A stretch of 64,000 bases of DNA from JAVBME01 sp031552765 (GCA_031552765.1 JAVBME010000008.1:124001-188000), one strand, 5' to 3'; counted from the first letter of the stretch, positions 53,154 through 63,511 are shown. The notes: generated by a model from the letters alone, not told the origin. Numbers and translations are program-made.

Positions 53154-53803
53154 TCCTTCACCCCTATGGCTACTAGTATAGAGGATAAAGAACCCGGATC
53201 AGGAACGAGAAAGAAGTGGCCGTTTACTCCATTGTCATCTGTTGTAAAAAGCGTCTCGATCACCAGCGCGTGATCTCCCATCTGCCCAAGTTGCACCAGG
53301 ACAACATTTAAAAGCGCCGCTGCCATATCCATTGCCAAAGCTGGAATAGAAGGTAAAAGCGTTAGTTTTGTAAAATAAGACAGTGCGTTCAAATAAGCGC
53401 TGGCAAGAATATTCCCTATTTCCATCAGCGCAGATTCGTCCATTGCGGTAAAGGTATGGTCCTGCCTGCTTTCCTTCCCCTTGCCCATGAGCATATTGAC
53501 AAGATCAAAAGCGCTGTTTATAGGCAAGAGAAAGAGGATGCTTCCCGGCGCTTGCCCAAACACACGTAAATACACGCCTGCCACCATAGTATCGGGACCG
53601 CCTACCATGTCCGGAACATCGCCTAAGGGTAAGATGGATACTTTAGGGACATTCATGTCTATTCTTTTGTTTATGATCTGCGACAAAGCGGTAGCGGCAT
53701 TTCCTGCGCCGACATTGCCGATTTCCTTTAATGCATCCAACTGTACTGGCGTAAGTTCCAAAACTTCATCCATAGAAAAACTGTCACCTTCCTTATTCAC
53801 CAT
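53150..53803 (-). CDS. cheC: Chemotaxis phosphatase CheC
   Basis: 217 residues. Two phosphatase-motif helices, DALKEIGNVGAGNAATAL (about 24-41) and ESALMEIGNILASAYLN (about 114-130), each with the Glu/Asn pair. Removes phosphate from CheY and works with CheD. Between cheW and cheD. Confidence 0.93.
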   Translation of the reverse strand: MVNKEGDSFSMDEVLELTPVQLDALKEIGNVGAGNAATALSQIINKRIDMNVPKVSILPLGDVPDMVGGPDTMVAGVYLRVFGQAPGSILFLLPINSAFDLVNMLMGKGKESRQDHTFTAMDESALMEIGNILASAYLNALSYFTKLTLLPSIPALAMDMAAALLNVVLVQLGQMGDHALVIETLFTTDDNGVNGHFFLVPDPGSLSSILVAIGVKE

Positions 53804-53812
53804 TCAATACCT

Positions 53813-54277
53813 TTAGTCGTTGGCAAGATTTATGATTTCATTGGTATTGAGCATAATGAGTAAACGGTTGTTATATTTTCCGACGCCAGTGATAAATTTT
53901 CTTTCCACATTGGTGTCGACACTGCTGGGTGGTTCAATATTGTCTTTGTATATCGTGGTAACTTCCGATACCGCATCAACAGTGATGCCAAACGGTACAT
54001 CGTCGACCTTGAGGATTATTATCCTGCTATCTTCAGTATTTGTAGATTCCGGCAAGTTAAGCCTTTTTTTAAGGTCGAGCACAGGCAGAACACTACCGCG
54101 CAGGTTCATTACGCCGAGGTAATAATTGGGCGTCCTCGGAACACGCGTAATATTGGTCATTTTTCTTATTTCACTTACTTTGATTATTTCTATAGCATAT
54201 TCTTCTGTCGCCAGTTTAAAAACAACCAGTTGTATCTCATTTTCAAAATTCTTTGCATCAGTTCCAGAACTGCTCAT
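53813..54277 (-). CDS. cheW: Chemotaxis coupling protein CheW
   Basis: 154 residues from ATG 54277, which has GGAGGTG seven bases before it; an earlier in-frame ATG overlaps the cheA stop without such a site. SH3-like double barrel linking receptors to CheA: LVVFKLATEEYAIEIIKV, ITRVPRTPNYYLGVMNLRGSV (about 57-77) and VTAVSEVT-like segments. Confidence 0.95.
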   Translation of the reverse strand: MSSSGTDAKNFENEIQLVVFKLATEEYAIEIIKVSEIRKMTNITRVPRTPNYYLGVMNLRGSVLPVLDLKKRLNLPESTNTEDSRIIILKVDDVPFGITVDAVSEVTTIYKDNIEPPSSVDTNVERKFITGVGKYNNRLLIMLNTNEIINLAND

Positions 54278-54297
54278 TGCTGCACCTCCGTCAAGTT

Positions 54298-56355
54298 TCA
54301 TGATGTTTGCATCAAAGTTCCTACATCAAGTATCAACGCTACACTGCCGTCGCCCAAAACCGTGGCGCCTGCAATAACGTTTATGTTTGTCATAAGTTTC
54401 CCAAGAGATTTTATGACAATGTCATGCTGCCCGACAAGCGCATCGACTATTATGCCTGCCTTTTGATCGCCCATATGCACGATGACGATATAAATCTCAT
54501 CATCTTCAAAAGTTGCCTTGACTTCGGTACGCGGCACATTGAGCGTCTTATCAAGGCGGATAATCGGAATTATCTGCCCGCGCAGCAAGAATACTTCTTT
54601 GTTTTGTACAGTAGAAATATCTTCAGATTTTATATTAATCGTGCTGTCAATAGAACCAAGCGGTATAGCATATGTTTCGTCGCTTACCTTAACCAAAAGC
54701 GCTTGTATTATAGCCAAAGTCAAGGGCAGCCGTATCCTGAACTTGCTTCCTACGCCCAGCTTGGTTTCTACATCCACAGTGCCGCCGAGGGCCTCTATTT
54801 TCGTCTTTACCACGTCCATACCGACGCCGCGGCCGGATATGTCGGAAATAACAGCCGCCGTAGAAAATCCCGGTGCGAAAACTATCCTGACCGCTTCGCC
54901 ATCATCCATTTTATCGACTTCCTGCTGTGTGTAGAGGCCTTTTTCCACCGCTTTTCTTCTCATTAAGTCGGCATCTACGCCTTTGCCATCATCTTCAATA
55001 GAAATGACTACATTGTTGCCTTCATGCATGGCGACAAGCCTTACCTGTCCCACAGGGTTCTTCCCTGCCGCCCTGCGGTCATTGGCATGTTCTATGCCGT
55101 GATCGACGGAATTTCTTAAAAGATGGACAAGTGGGTCGCCGATTTCATCTATTACTGTCCTGTCGAGCTCTGTTTCTTCGCCTTCAATAACCAGGTTTAT
55201 TTCTTTATTAAGCTCACGGGCCAAATCCCTCACCATGCGGGGAAACCGGTTGAAGACCTGGCCTACCGGCACCATCCTTATTTTCATAACGATGGTTTGA
55301 AGTTCCGTAGTAACGCGGTCCATCTGTTCTATGGTTTCCACCAGGTCGCCCATTTTATGTATGAGGCCGATCTGGGCAAGCCTGGTCTTATTGATAACTA
55401 TCTCACCGACAATATTCAAAAGGGTATCAAGTTTATCTATATCCACACGGACAGACTGCCCGCCTTTTATCTTGGCGCTGTCGTCGGTTTTCTTGGCGAC
55501 AGGCGATTTGGCGGCGCCTGCAGCCGGTTTAACGTCTACAGGGACTGCCGATACAGGAAGAATCTCCAGGCTCATATCAGGCAGCCTGTCAATTTCTACA
55601 CTGCTCACTTCCGATATGCCTAACAGGCGTTCTTTTATATCGCCCATTTCACGTCCGGTCAGAAGCACTATATCAAAGCTGCCGCTAAAATCATCCTTTT
55701 CCAGTTCATCGGAAGGCGGGATAGTTTTTATGACTTCGCCGAAATCTTCTAGGGCGGTCATTACCATGTATACCCGCGCTGCTTTCAAAACGCAGTTGGC
55801 ATCAAGCGACACTTTCAAATGCAGCGCGGACAGATCTTGCCTTTGCGCAGCCGCTATAATGCTCCTGTCAATATCGCTCAGATCTACGGAAAGTTCTTGA
55901 TTTTGCGGGATGGCTTCCGCCGTTGCCACAGGCGCTGCAACTGGCGCAGAAGTTTTTGCCGCCGGAGCGGTCATCTGGCCCCCGCTCACGATCCCTTTAA
56001 GCATTTGTACAAGTTCCGACACATCTTCCGGTTCTCCGCCGTTGACAGCGGTCTCTACAGAACGTTCCAAGGTGTCTACGCAGCGAAACAGCAAGTCAAC
56101 TATTTCTGGATTACATTTAAGGGTTTCTTTGCGCAAAAGATCCAGCACGTTTTCCATCTCATGGGTAAGTTCGGCAATCACAGTGAAACCCATAGTGGCC
56201 GACATGCCTTTTATTGTGTGCGCACTACGGAAAATCTCATCAAGCACGGAGATGTTTTCCGCATCACCTTCCAATTCCAGCAAACACCTGTTAAGCGTTT
56301 GCAAATGTTCCCGCGACTCCTCCATAAACATGCTCATATACTGGTTCATATCCAT
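54298..56355 (-). CDS. cheA: Chemotaxis histidine kinase CheA
   Basis: 685 residues. P1 with phospho-acceptor His46 (RSAHTIKGMSATMGF), P2 region (about 180-270), dimerisation P3 (about 320-375), kinase P4 with HLLRNSVDHGIE, DDGKGVD and GRGVGMDVV boxes, and CheW-like P5 to the end. Phosphorylates CheY and CheB. Normal length. Confidence 0.96.
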   Translation of the reverse strand: MDMNQYMSMFMEESREHLQTLNRCLLELEGDAENISVLDEIFRSAHTIKGMSATMGFTVIAELTHEMENVLDLLRKETLKCNPEIVDLLFRCVDTLERSVETAVNGGEPEDVSELVQMLKGIVSGGQMTAPAAKTSAPVAAPVATAEAIPQNQELSVDLSDIDRSIIAAAQRQDLSALHLKVSLDANCVLKAARVYMVMTALEDFGEVIKTIPPSDELEKDDFSGSFDIVLLTGREMGDIKERLLGISEVSSVEIDRLPDMSLEILPVSAVPVDVKPAAGAAKSPVAKKTDDSAKIKGGQSVRVDIDKLDTLLNIVGEIVINKTRLAQIGLIHKMGDLVETIEQMDRVTTELQTIVMKIRMVPVGQVFNRFPRMVRDLARELNKEINLVIEGEETELDRTVIDEIGDPLVHLLRNSVDHGIEHANDRRAAGKNPVGQVRLVAMHEGNNVVISIEDDGKGVDADLMRRKAVEKGLYTQQEVDKMDDGEAVRIVFAPGFSTAAVISDISGRGVGMDVVKTKIEALGGTVDVETKLGVGSKFRIRLPLTLAIIQALLVKVSDETYAIPLGSIDSTINIKSEDISTVQNKEVFLLRGQIIPIIRLDKTLNVPRTEVKATFEDDEIYIVIVHMGDQKAGIIVDALVGQHDIVIKSLGKLMTNINVIAGATVLGDGSVALILDVGTLMQTS

Positions 56356-56377
56356 ACCGTAAGTACACCTCCGAATT

Positions 56378-57409
56378 TTACTGAAGAACCGCCCGCACTA
56401 TTTCTGCGGCAATTTCCTGAAGTGGCAGTACTTTAAGCACCGCCCCGCGCTCTGCCGCCGCTTTGGGCATCCCATATACTATAGCGGTCTTTTGATCCTC
56501 AGCTATTGTGTATCCATTTTTATTTTTTATAGCCAACATGCCGGCAGCGCCATCTTGCCCCATGCCAGTGAGCAAAACTGCAATGCATTCTTTCCCGTAA
56601 ACACTTGCCGCCGATTCGAACATCGGGTCTACTGCCGGCCGGTGTCCGGCAATAGGGGGATCTTTTGTAAGATTTATAATGGTTTTTTCGTGAGTATTGC
56701 TAAATTTTATATGATACTCACCCGGGGCTATATAAACAGTACTTGGCAAAACCGGTTCATTGTGCTCCGCCTCTTTTACCTTTATCGGCGAAAGGTAATC
56801 GAGCCTGTCGGCCAAGGACTTGGTAAATCCAGGCGGCATATGCTGCACTACCACAACGCCGCAGGGTAAATTGCCCGGCAATTTGGGGATTATCTCTTGC
56901 AAGGCCCTGGGCCCTCCGGTAGAAGTTCCTATTACTACTATTTTACCACTTTTTTTGCTGATAATGTTTAAAGCTACATCTTTTTGAATATTTTTTATCA
57001 CACTTTTTTTACCAAGTTCTTTGATATTGGCGCTTGCGGCGTTGCGGCAGGTAGCCAGTATAGTTTTTCTGATGGAATTTATATCATTGTTATTTTTGGT
57101 AACAAAATCCACCGCGCCATGAAAGAGCGCTTTTATCGTCTCTTCCGATCCTTCTTTGGTAAAAGTACTTATCATTACGACAGGCAGAGGATGTTCCTGC
57201 ATAATTACTTCAAGAGCGTCAAGACCGTTCATTATCGGCATCTCTACATCAAGAGTAACTATGTCCGGATTAAGTTTTTTGATTTTTTCTATTGCCTCCA
57301 GGCCGTTTCTTGCTGTATCTACTACAGTAAAGTCCGGTGTCTCTACAAACATATCACTCAATAGTTTTCGCATAAAAGCCGAGTCATCCACTACAAGTAC
57401 TTTTATCAT
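56378..57409 (-). CDS. cheB: Chemotaxis methylesterase/deamidase CheB
   Basis: 343 residues from ATG 57409, which has GAGGTG nine bases before it; an in-frame GTG four codons earlier lies inside that site. Receiver domain with Asp54 (VTLDVEMPIMNG), linker, and catalytic domain with Ser in GTSTGGPRAL, His in VVQHMPPGFT and Asp in GMGQDGAAG. Removes methyl groups from receptors under CheA control. Confidence 0.95.
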   Translation of the reverse strand: MIKVLVVDDSAFMRKLLSDMFVETPDFTVVDTARNGLEAIEKIKKLNPDIVTLDVEMPIMNGLDALEVIMQEHPLPVVMISTFTKEGSEETIKALFHGAVDFVTKNNNDINSIRKTILATCRNAASANIKELGKKSVIKNIQKDVALNIISKKSGKIVVIGTSTGGPRALQEIIPKLPGNLPCGVVVVQHMPPGFTKSLADRLDYLSPIKVKEAEHNEPVLPSTVYIAPGEYHIKFSNTHEKTIINLTKDPPIAGHRPAVDPMFESAASVYGKECIAVLLTGMGQDGAAGMLAIKNKNGYTIAEDQKTAIVYGMPKAAAERGAVLKVLPLQEIAAEIVRAVLQ

Positions 57410-57461
57410 CAGAGATTTCACCTCACTTTACAAAACGCTAATAATACCGCAAAATAATTTA

Positions 57462-58130
57462 TTATAAAATACCTTTACTACGTCTTTCGAGTATTTTGGC
57501 ATTGAGGAAATTTATTATCTTTTTCCTGGTCATTTCATCCATACCTAGAAATTGCACGCCTGTTAAAAATACCTTGCCGCCGTCAGGCAACTCCCGTATA
57601 GTAGTCCTCAATACCTGTGCGCGTCCCCTGATGACTTCCATTTCATTAAGCGGCACTTCTACCCATAGTTTTGTACCGATAGGCAGCGATTTTTTATTGG
57701 AGACCATAAGAAGCCCGCCGCCGCTCAGATTTTTTGATACTGTAACGGAATCTGTGCCATCTATCGGCACGCTGTTATCATCAAGTTGCAGGTATTTTAC
57801 CGGCAAAGTAAGGTCATAACGGAAAAAATCCCTTTTCTGGATCTGCACTACGTTTTCCGGCTTTTGTATCAGCCAGACAGGAATGGGAGAAAGGCTGTAA
57901 TCTAGAAGGACCGATTCAAACGAATACATAACTCCGTCTTCTATCATAGTCCGGCCAAGTATCTTTTCTCCTTTCGGCAAATAAACAGGAACCGCGTTGC
58001 GCATCGGCATCGCGATAAAAAGGTTGCCGTCGCGCACATCTTCTATCCTGCTGGAAAAATATTCCATAGAATCTACAGGCGCGATTTCCAGTCTTTGGTT
58101 GATATTAAAAGATTTATTGCTTTGCTTCAC
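57462..58130 (-). CDS. YcgR-like c-di-GMP-binding PilZ protein
   Basis: 222 residues from GTG 58130. N-terminal YcgR-type domain and PilZ domain with both c-di-GMP sites: RDFFR (RxxxR, about 117-121) and NLSGGG (NxSxxG, about 149-154). In other bacteria such proteins brake the flagellar motor or control export when c-di-GMP is high. Located between flhG and cheB, where Bacillus has no such gene. Confidence 0.9.
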   Translation of the reverse strand: MKQSNKSFNINQRLEIAPVDSMEYFSSRIEDVRDGNLFIAMPMRNAVPVYLPKGEKILGRTMIEDGVMYSFESVLLDYSLSPIPVWLIQKPENVVQIQKRDFFRYDLTLPVKYLQLDDNSVPIDGTDSVTVSKNLSGGGLLMVSNKKSLPIGTKLWVEVPLNEMEVIRGRAQVLRTTIRELPDGGKVFLTGVQFLGMDEMTRKKIINFLNAKILERRSKGIL

Positions 58131-58157
58131 AATAATCCTACTTTCTTACAATCTAAA

Positions 58158-59045
58158 TCAGAGGTTTTGCTGGAAAAATTTTTTGAAAAACCCGGTAATA
58201 CCGGTTTTTTCTATTTTGGCAGAGCCAAAAACCAGTTTGTGCGCAATCGCGTCAATACAGCGGGCGGCCGCTGAGTCAGGAGACTGCAACATAAGCGGGT
58301 TTTGCGAACGTATGGAATGGGAAACAGAGGCGTCTTCAAAAATATAGCCCAAAGGCTCTACTTCCATATCGAGGAACTTGCTTGTTACTCTGCGCAGTTT
58401 TTCCGTCACTATGGTGCTTTCTTTAACATCACCCGCCCTATTGACGACAAGGCGCAACGGCGCCCCGCCACTGTTATTCGAATAAGCTTTTATAAGCGCA
58501 TAAGCATCTGTGAGTGATGTAGGCTCCGGCGTGGTCACTAAAATCACGTCATCGGCCGCCATAACGCAACCCATAACATTAGACCCCATCCCGGCTCCGG
58601 TATCAAACAGTATGTAGTCGGCAAAAGCTTCGTATTGTACTATTTGGTTTATCACACGTTGCAGTTCCAGTTTGCTAAGTTCCGCCAAGGCCTTTATGCC
58701 GGAACCTCCGGGCAAAAACTTTACATTCCGTGGGCCGGTCACTATGACTTCTTCCAAAGAGCGCGAGCCGGTAATTATATCAAGCAAACTATAAGACGAA
58801 ATACAGCCCATTATCACATCGATATTTGCCATACCCAAATCTGCGTCAATGATCAGTACCTTTTTGCCATAATTAGCCAGCGCCAAAGCCAAATTGACGG
58901 TAAAACTGCTTTTGCCCACCCCGCCCTTACCGCTTGTTATGGCAATAACGTGCGAGAGCGGTTTGGCATCGTTTTTACTGTGGCTTTCTTCTGCTATGAA
59001 AGCAGTGCGAGATAACTCTCTTAATCTTTCTGCTTGATCGGCCAT
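58158..59045 (-). CDS. flhG: Flagellar number regulator FlhG (MinD-like ATPase)
   Basis: 295 residues. ParA/MinD-type ATPase with deviant Walker A SGKGGVGKSSF (about 33-43) and VLIIDADLGMANIDVIMG; a MinD-like C-terminal tail. Controls number and placement of flagella with FlhF. Directly after flhF, the usual order. Confidence 0.94.
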   Translation of the reverse strand: MADQAERLRELSRTAFIAEESHSKNDAKPLSHVIAITSGKGGVGKSSFTVNLALALANYGKKVLIIDADLGMANIDVIMGCISSYSLLDIITGSRSLEEVIVTGPRNVKFLPGGSGIKALAELSKLELQRVINQIVQYEAFADYILFDTGAGMGSNVMGCVMAADDVILVTTPEPTSLTDAYALIKAYSNNSGGAPLRLVVNRAGDVKESTIVTEKLRRVTSKFLDMEVEPLGYIFEDASVSHSIRSQNPLMLQSPDSAAARCIDAIAHKLVFGSAKIEKTGITGFFKKFFQQNL

Positions 59046-59049
59046 ATCA

Positions 59050-60276
59050 TCAATCCTTTAAAAGCAATTCGGCCAACTTGCCGGCATCGGCTGGTTCGAG
59101 GTCATCTGGTACGCTCTGTCCATTGGTAAGATAGGAAATACTAAGCCCGGGAAATTGATACATTATATTAAAAATTGTGCCTATATTTCGCGCTTCGTCG
59201 ATTTTGGTAAAAATCATGCTTTCGGCGGCGCAGGGAGCAAATCTTTCCACAATGTCCGCAGCATCCTGGTGCTTTGTTGTCGCGCTCATCACAAGATGGG
59301 TCTCTATAGTATTGTCAGATTCCAACAGTTTTTGCAGTTCCAGCATTTGTTCTTCATTATGCTGGCTACGACCTGCAGTATCAATAAATATAAGTTGCTT
59401 GTCTTCATGCATTTGGATGGCAGAGCGCATCTCTTCCGGCGAATAGACCACCTCGAGCGGTATATCAAGGATGTTGGCATATGTTTTTAACTGTTCAACA
59501 GCCGCTATCCGGTAAGTATCTGAGGTTATGAACGCTACACGCATACCGTGCTCAAGGGTAAACCTGGCGGCCAGTTTGGCCAGCGTCGTTGTCTTGCCAA
59601 CACCGGTAGGACCGACCAGCGCAACCTTCTTGCAGCCAAAATCCAAGGGGCGTATACCGCCTGTATTTTTAAAATACCCTAGCAACCTTTCGTATATCAG
59701 TTTTTTGGTAGCCTCGGGATTTTTATTGAGCATAGGCAATGAATAAGGCAAACCCTGCAATAATTGCTCCGCATAAGCAGGCAGGATTTCTTTTTTTACA
59801 AGATAATCATACCATGGATTAGACGGGGCGGTCTTGCTTTTTGTCAGAAGCTGCTCTAGCATTTGACGCATGCCGCTTATTTCACTGCGCAGGTCGTCCG
59901 TGTCTGTGGTTTTTTCCATACTGACGCGCGGCAGGGAAAGCGGCTCTAAGGCTACAGGTTTTTTCGGCAGCGGTTTTCCTACCGGGTCTTTTATATCTGG
60001 CAAAATTTCTTTTTTTTCAGGCCGTGTTATAGGAAGCTGTGGTTTTTCCCTGACTAATGATTTTACCGGCGCCGAACGGGGAACCGGCGGTTTGGGAGGC
60101 GGCGGGGCATTGTCTACCGCTGCCATGACTTCGATCATTTCATGGCCAAAAAATCCTCCTATACCGCCTTTTCTGAATTTACGCGTATGAAGGATGATGG
60201 CATCGCGCCCTAATGCATTTTTTACCTGGTTCATAGCTTCCTGCATGGTCAGAGCACTAAAAATCCTAACTTTCAC
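59050..60276 (-). CDS. flhF: Flagellar placement GTPase FlhF
   Basis: 408 residues from GTG 60276. N-terminal B domain, a proline-rich linker (PPPPKPPVPRSAPVKS), then SRP-type GTPase: GPTGVGKTTTLAKLAARF, VAFITSDTYRIAAVEQL, IDTAGRSQHNE. Recruits early flagellar parts to the cell pole in other bacteria. One base from the end of flhA. Confidence 0.95.
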   Translation of the reverse strand: MKVRIFSALTMQEAMNQVKNALGRDAIILHTRKFRKGGIGGFFGHEMIEVMAAVDNAPPPPKPPVPRSAPVKSLVREKPQLPITRPEKKEILPDIKDPVGKPLPKKPVALEPLSLPRVSMEKTTDTDDLRSEISGMRQMLEQLLTKSKTAPSNPWYDYLVKKEILPAYAEQLLQGLPYSLPMLNKNPEATKKLIYERLLGYFKNTGGIRPLDFGCKKVALVGPTGVGKTTTLAKLAARFTLEHGMRVAFITSDTYRIAAVEQLKTYANILDIPLEVVYSPEEMRSAIQMHEDKQLIFIDTAGRSQHNEEQMLELQKLLESDNTIETHLVMSATTKHQDAADIVERFAPCAAESMIFTKIDEARNIGTIFNIMYQFPGLSISYLTNGQSVPDDLEPADAGKLAELLLKD

Positions 60277-60277
60277 T

Positions 60278-62341
60278 TTAAATTCTCACCATCCCCATTG
60301 CCTGCACTTCAGTTTTGGGATCCAGTTCCGCATAGGAAATTATCGCCAGTCCGGGCGCCGCACGCTCTGTAAGTTTGCGGACAAAAAGCCTTACGGAAGG
60401 GCTGACCAATACTATTGGCTGATAGCCGAGATTGGTAAGTTTGGTCAATTCCTGGTTAAGAGCCTGGATAAGATTTTGCATAGTTTTTGGATCAAGGTTT
60501 ACATAAGATCCTTGTTCGGTTTTTTGTGCAGATTGCAGAATAATATTTTCTAATTCTACGTCAAAAGTAATACAAGGAAGGATATTCCCCTGTACAAACT
60601 GTTTTGTTATTTGCCGCGCCAGGGCATGGCGCACATACTCGGTCAGTGTTTCAGTATCTTTGGTGATAGCGGCGTAATCAGCCAGCGTTTCGAAGATAGT
60701 TACCAAATCGCGTATCGAAATGCGCTCGCGCAGGAGATTGCCCAGTACTTTTTGCAAGTCGCCAAGCGACAAGAGATTTGGTATAAGCTCTTCCACAACT
60801 GCCGGGTAGTTGCCGCGCACCGAATCCACCAGCGTTTGTACATCCTGGCGGCCAAGTATTTCGGCGGCATTGCCTTTTATAAGTTCGGTTATATGCGTTG
60901 CCAGCACAGATATCGGGTCTACTACCGTATAGCCGAACATCTCTGCGTTTTCACGCTCCTCTTCTTTTATCCAGATGGCAGGAAGGCCGAAGGCCGGCTC
61001 GACTGTCTCTATGCCTTCTATGTCAAAACCGGGCTGCCCGGGGTTCATGGCCAGATAGTGGTCTAAAAGCAGTTCCCCTTTTGCTATTTCCACGCCTTTG
61101 AGTTTTATTATATAGGCATTGGGTTTGAGCTGTATGTTGTCGCGTATACGGATGGTCGGAACGACAAAACCAAGTTCCAAAGCGCACTGGCGCCGTATCA
61201 TGATGATACGGTCGAGAAGGTCTCCGCCCTGGCTGGTATCCACCATGGGGATGAGGCTGTAACCTATTTCCAGTTCCATAGGATCGACCTGCAAAAGAGA
61301 GACAACATTTTCCGGTTTTTTGATTTCCTCGATCTCTTTTTCTTCCTGCCGTACTATCTCGTCTTCTACTTCCCTTATCATGGTCTTATTCAGAGTATAG
61401 CCGATAACGCCCATCAAACCGCCCAGTACTAAAAAGGGTATACCGGGCAGCCCAGGCACCGCGGCCAGAAGGACAAGCACAAAGGAGGTTATGAAAAACA
61501 CGCGCGGCTTGGTCAAAAGCTGGCCGGCCACATCATGTCCAAGGTCGGAATCGGAAGCGGCGCGGGTGACTATGATACCTGTAGCAGTAGAAATCAGCAA
61601 CGCGGGTATCTGGTTTACCAGTCCTTCGCCGACAGTCAGAAGAGTATAAGTCTGCAAGGCGCTTGTTATGCTCATGTCTTTTTGCAATACGCCTATAACA
61701 AAACCGCCCACTATATTTATTATTACAATGATAATGGCCGCTATGGCATCACCTTTTACAAATTTGCTGGCGCCGTCCATAGCTCCGTAAAAATCAGATT
61801 CACGCTGGATTTTGATGCGGCGGTCTTTCGCTTCTGCTTCGGAAATAATGCCGGAATTTAGATCGGCGTCGATGCTCATCTGTTTGCCGGGCATAGCGTC
61901 GAGGGTAAACCTCGCCGTTACTTCAGCGACCCTTTCAGCACCTTTTGTAATAACGATAAACTGGATTATTATGAGGATTATAAAGACAATGAAACCAACT
62001 ACTGCGTTGCCGCCTATGACAAATTCGCCGAAGGATTTTATGACTTCGCCGGCATAACCTTCCAACAGGATAAGTCTGGTCGAAGATACGTTGAGCGCCA
62101 GGCGAAACAAGGTAGTGACCAATAACAGCGAAGGGAATACGGAAAATTGCAAAGGTTCCGTATTATATACCGACACCATTACTATCATTAAACCCAAAGT
62201 TATATTTGTAGTGAGAAAAAGATCCAGAAGAAACGGCGGCAAAGGTATTATCATCATAATAACTATGGTAATAATACCCAAAGTCAACAGTATATCGCTA
62301 TATTTTGTTAACCTGGTCAGCCATGATGGTGTATATTCCAA
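60278..62341 (-). CDS. flhA: Flagellar export gate protein FlhA
   Basis: 687 residues from TTG 62341 (AAAGGGAG before it). About eight membrane helices in the first 310 residues, including the FHIPEP-family segment (VRVGLINDEF-type region replaced here by DALPGKQMSIDADLNSG), then the large cytosolic domain that forms the nonameric ring and binds export chaperones. Core of the flagellar type III export gate. Confidence 0.95.
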   Translation of the reverse strand: MEYTPSWLTRLTKYSDILLTLGIITIVIMMIIPLPPFLLDLFLTTNITLGLMIVMVSVYNTEPLQFSVFPSLLLVTTLFRLALNVSSTRLILLEGYAGEVIKSFGEFVIGGNAVVGFIVFIILIIIQFIVITKGAERVAEVTARFTLDAMPGKQMSIDADLNSGIISEAEAKDRRIKIQRESDFYGAMDGASKFVKGDAIAAIIIVIINIVGGFVIGVLQKDMSITSALQTYTLLTVGEGLVNQIPALLISTATGIIVTRAASDSDLGHDVAGQLLTKPRVFFITSFVLVLLAAVPGLPGIPFLVLGGLMGVIGYTLNKTMIREVEDEIVRQEEKEIEEIKKPENVVSLLQVDPMELEIGYSLIPMVDTSQGGDLLDRIIMIRRQCALELGFVVPTIRIRDNIQLKPNAYIIKLKGVEIAKGELLLDHYLAMNPGQPGFDIEGIETVEPAFGLPAIWIKEEERENAEMFGYTVVDPISVLATHITELIKGNAAEILGRQDVQTLVDSVRGNYPAVVEELIPNLLSLGDLQKVLGNLLRERISIRDLVTIFETLADYAAITKDTETLTEYVRHALARQITKQFVQGNILPCITFDVELENIILQSAQKTEQGSYVNLDPKTMQNLIQALNQELTKLTNLGYQPIVLVSPSVRLFVRKLTERAAPGLAIISYAELDPKTEVQAMGMVRI

Positions 62342-62374
62342 ATTGTGCGGCTCCCTTTAAGCCCAAGCTTATCA

Positions 62375-63511
62375 TTAAGCCAACCGGCGTTTTAGTTTGT
62401 ATACATAAGCCAATACTTCAGCAACTGCTTGATAAAGTTCATAGGGTATATATTCGCCGATTTCTACTGTCTGATAAATAGCCCGAGCCAGAGTTTTATT
62501 CTCAACAATGACCACTTTGTGCTGTGCGGCCAATTCTTTGATTTTCAGGGCAATATGATCCTGCCCTTTAGCCAGCAGCAGAGGCGCCGGCATCTTGTCT
62601 TCATATTTTATCGCAATAGCAAAATGCGTAGGGTTGGTAATGACTACGTCCGCCTTGGGCACTTCCTGCATCATACGCCGCATGGCTAATTCACGTTGTT
62701 TCTGGCGGATCTTGCCCTTTATCTGCGGATTGCCTTCTGTTTGTTTATATTCTTCTTTTATTTCCTGCTTGGACATTTTGATATTTTGATTATGCGAGTA
62801 CCATTGGTAATAATAATCCACAGCGGCAATAATGATCATAACCGCGCAGACCCTGTAACCCAGATCGATAATGAGATTGCCGAAAAACAACATGCTGTTT
62901 TGGACGTCGCCGCCAGCCATTGTCGGCAATATATATATCTGCTTTTCAATAAAGGTATAAATATAATAGCCTATGACACAAACTTTTAGCAGTGATTTTA
63001 CCAGGTTTACCAAGGCAGTCTTGGAAAACATGACGCGCGATAAGCCGCTGATAGGGTTGACGCGCGATATATCCGGCATCAAAAGGCCCGGATTGAACAT
63101 AAAGCCCACTTGCGAATAATTTATCGCTATGCCGACAACAGCGATCAAAATCATGAGCGGCATGATTATTTTCAACAGGAATATTATCAAAAACATCGAT
63201 AAACTGTGCATGCTGTCTACGGTAAAAGGGGCGCGCCCAAACTCAGTAAACATATACTTCATGAGGCTTTCCAGTTCATTGATCATATATTGGCCGCGGT
63301 TGCTGAGAAAATAAAAGGCGGCGAGCATTATAAGCGCTGAATTTATTTCAACGCTTTTAACGACCTGGCCCTTGTCGCGGGCTTCCTGTCTGCGCTTTGG
63401 CGTCGCCTCTTCAGTTTTTTCCCCGGCAAACAGCTGTAAATCAAAAGCTAAATAAAAAGCTTCAGCCGCCGAAGATGGATAAAAGTTTGTATATGTTAGC
63501 GAAGAGTTCAC
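62375..63511 (-). CDS. flhB: Flagellar export switch protein FlhB
   Basis: 378 residues from GTG 63511; AAGGTGG lies 6 bases before it, inside fliR. Four membrane helices, then the cytosolic part with the self-cleaving NPTH loop (VVITNPTHFAIAIKY, about 276-290). Switches export from rod/hook to filament substrates. The first 49 bases overlap the fliR end, in a different frame. Confidence 0.94.
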   Translation of the reverse strand: MNSSLTYTNFYPSSAAEAFYLAFDLQLFAGEKTEEATPKRRQEARDKGQVVKSVEINSALIMLAAFYFLSNRGQYMINELESLMKYMFTEFGRAPFTVDSMHSLSMFLIIFLLKIIMPLMILIAVVGIAINYSQVGFMFNPGLLMPDISRVNPISGLSRVMFSKTALVNLVKSLLKVCVIGYYIYTFIEKQIYILPTMAGGDVQNSMLFFGNLIIDLGYRVCAVMIIIAAVDYYYQWYSHNQNIKMSKQEIKEEYKQTEGNPQIKGKIRQKQRELAMRRMMQEVPKADVVITNPTHFAIAIKYEDKMPAPLLLAKGQDHIALKIKELAAQHKVVIVENKTLARAIYQTVEIGEYIPYELYQAVAEVLAYVYKLKRRLA

